Part shown: piece after piece, positions 62,052 to 64,000 of the stretch
How the letters are laid out: the number at the start of each line of letters is the position of its first letter
How positions within the stretch are numbered: position 1 is the stretch's first letter
Origin: Linum tenue
Taxonomy: Eukaryota; Streptophyta; Magnoliopsida; Malpighiales; Linaceae
Assembly (NCBI GenBank): GCA_946122785.1
Contig: CAMGYJ010000010.1
Coordinates: 46,087,134 to 46,151,133 of the forward strand
Direction of reading: 5' to 3'
Length of the DNA stretch: 64,000 nt
The notes under the pieces: generated by a model
Told to the model about the DNA's origin: nothing
Database searches by the model: none
What the model saw: only the letters and a program-made list of their open reading frames with translations
Program-made: the position numbers and the translations under genes

Positions 62052-64000
62052 ATGGCAGTGACGAAGCTCCTGCTCTCTCAATCCCGCCGCCACTTCACCG
62101 CCAGAGTTCCCTCTCAGTTTTTGCAATCTCAGAGATGGTTCTCCTCCGATTCGGATCCCAATCCAGCTCTACCTCCGCGAGTTTCACCAGTGCTCGTCCA
62201 GCCAGTCTCCTACGCCCCGAAGCCGAAGCAACCGGAGCCGGAGCCCGAAGCCGCGTCTTCGGAAATGAGTAGCGCTCAGCCGTCGCATCAGCAGGAGCAG
62301 TTCACGAGACGGCCGCGGGAGTTCCCTGCGAGGCCGGAAGCTCGGTCGAATTGGACGCGGGAGGAAGCCCGATACGTGAAGGACGCGCCGACCGTTGTGC
62401 CTGTTTCGTACGCGCCTCGAGTGGCGCCGTTGCCGGAGGACAAGGTCGGAGCTGAAGGAGGAGAAGGTGGCGGTGGTGATGGCGTGGAGGTGAGTGCTAA
62501 GGACGGGGAGGACATGAAGTCGGAGACTCGCCGGATTTTGTCGGAAAACCGGGCGATGAGGCGGATAAGGGAGATGGTGCCGGGGAAAGAGCTGGAGGTT
62601 GTTCCTTTTCCTAGATTGATCGTGCCGGTGAAGAGGACGGAGAAGAGGGCGCTTTTGGAATTGATGGATGCCATTCGTCAAGTCAAGGTCTGTTTTGGCA
62701 CGCCCTTGGTTGGTGCTTCTAAGTTTGATATCCTTAAGTTCTCTGGAAATTGGACTGCTGACTGTTTCTTGCTACAAATTGCACAGGCTAATGCCAGGAC
62801 GACATTTGATGAAACTATTGAAGCGCATGCGAGATTGGGCATTGACAAATCTCGATCAGACCTGGTGGGTGCCGAAATAGAATAGGTAGATTGTTGTATT
62901 GCTTCCTTCTGTTGTTACTAGTTAGCCTGTCGAAATTGAATTGCATAGATATTAAGCTTACCCTATCAGGGAGTTTGAGAGTCCCACAAAATGTGGATTT
63001 TATGGCTAGTTTAAATTGTAGATGAAAGGCTTTTTCCGGGTGATTTTTAGTCAGCTGACTTCTGAACCAACGCCTTGGTTTGGACATATCTTGAGGGAAA
63101 TCATCTTAATAGTTGTTAGTGAGTATACCCTGACATTCATATTTACTTAGAAGAAAGGAGTTTCAGTTCCTCAAGGGCAGATGTCACAATTGGCTGTCCT
63201 GAGGATTATCAAATTGATTGCTTCTCTTTTAACCCAACTAGCTGCTAATTGTATAGCGTGCCTGCTGTTAAAAGTGAACACCAATAGTATGCTCAAGTGA
63301 TGCTCTTATGCTTCCTATACTCTAGTCTCCCTTGAGTTAATCTTGCTTTGGCTGTGCTGACATACTGTTAATCAAACTGTAGATTGTTCGAGGCACCTTA
63401 ACTTTGCCACATGGGGGAGAGAAGGTAAATATTGTGAATTCTTCTGGATTTTGCTGTGATTTTGATTTTGTTTTCCTCAACTTGAGAAATTCTTCCTTCC
63501 ACTGTTCCTTGTCAGGTTCTGAAAGTGGCCTTCTTTGCTGAAGGGGCAGAAGCAGAAGAAGCAAGAGCTGCAGGTGCCGACATTGTTGGAGGAGTCGAGC
63601 TCATTGAAGAAATTTTGAGTATGATCGCTCTTTTTTATTATAATAACATTGCCTTTTTCTTTTTTGCTCTCTATTGAATTGAATTCCTATGTAATTTACT
63701 ATTTGGCCATCTGCCTGCAGAGTTATGATTGAAACTGTTCTCACTGTGGAAGCTTGTTTGAAAATATTTATTGTTAGAACATTCAATTCCAAGCTTTAAA
63801 GGTCATGATTTTAAGTTGGGCAGACTTATTCCTCGTTTTTAAATTCAAAGCTGACTCCATTGACTTGAGATTTGTTGTGCTCTCTTTTATATTTAAGTTG
63901 CTTGCTAGTACTTGGGGGAACAGAGTCATTGATAAAAGTTTCATCGTTTTATGACCTAAGGTGCTGGCAAGGTTGACTTCGACAAATGCTATGCAACTCG
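62052..64000 (+). CDS. Ribosomal protein uL1, probably mitochondrial (partial)
   Basis: Five exons are visible: 62052-62687, 62787-62864, 63383-63424, 63516-63618 and 63961 to beyond the window. Frames join at each GT-AG site. The N-terminus MAVTKLLLSQSRRHFTARVP with a WFSSDSD segment is Arg/Ser-rich and acid-poor, a mitochondrial targeting pattern. A Pro/Glu-rich linker to about residue 165 precedes the uL1 domain: RALLELMDAIRQVKANA, FDETIEAHARLGID, IVRGTLTLPHG, VAFFAEGAEAEEARAAGADI, GGVELIEEIL, AGKVDFDKCYAT. uL1 forms the L1 stalk of the large subunit and binds 23S-type rRNA near the exit site. It resembles the longer organelle uL1 proteins of plants such as At2g42710. The C-terminal part lies to the right of the window. 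Confidence 0.9.

Noticed and set aside
62184..62681. Two long minus-strand frames opposite the uL1 first exon
   Set aside because: Shadows of the GC-rich first exon; the plus strand has the conserved protein and correct splice sites.

Overview
This is nuclear DNA of a flowering plant, almost certainly a eudicot. Genes are split by GT-AG introns with T-rich acceptors. The intergenic DNA is AT-rich and carries plant-type transposons. Every gene that can be named has a plant-specific or plant-type family: HIT4, RKP, restorer-like PPR proteins, MIZ1, chloroplast DPE1, CDKD and PROPEP. The species cannot be told from the sequence alone.

Layout. Bases 1-7350 are mostly repeats: an unidentified repeat with many CACACGG motifs, a tRNA-like (SINE-type) head, a heavily mutated Ty1/copia element with an intact-looking 302-bp 3' LTR, a scrap of a 2-oxoglutarate-dependent oxygenase gene, and a 0.27-kb tandem duplication whose first copy holds a 705-bp hAT-type insertion. 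HIT4 follows on the minus strand (7998-11229, 14 exons), then a second hAT-type element (13572-14146), then the large E3 ligase gene RKP on the plus strand (15594-23901, 10 coding exons).

Bases 25000-39400 hold three related minus-strand P-class PPR genes. The first has lost its start codon region. The second and third share their 3' flank and C-terminal half. An Ataxin-10/MEE50 homologue, a PPR pseudogene of another family, an RNase H-like retroelement scrap and a third small hAT-type element lie among them.

Bases 40000-52000 hold CDKD (the CDK-activating kinase), a PROPEP-like elicitor-peptide precursor on the minus strand, a tRNA-Arg(UCU), a second possible peptide gene with a matching C-terminus, and a small one-pass membrane protein. 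The right end holds an intronless MIZ1-family gene, chloroplast disproportionating enzyme DPE1 (16 exons), a decayed M41-peptidase-like pseudogene, and the first five exons of a ribosomal protein uL1 gene that runs off the window.

The genes are independent plant transcription units, not operons. Links between them are local: duplication and probable gene conversion in the PPR cluster, a 23-bp promoter box shared by two PPR genes and the neighbouring MEE50 gene, and two neighbouring genes ending in G-(K/R)-G-P-Q-I-N. Multi-exon models below were built by hand; frames close exactly at every junction given, but no transcript evidence was available.
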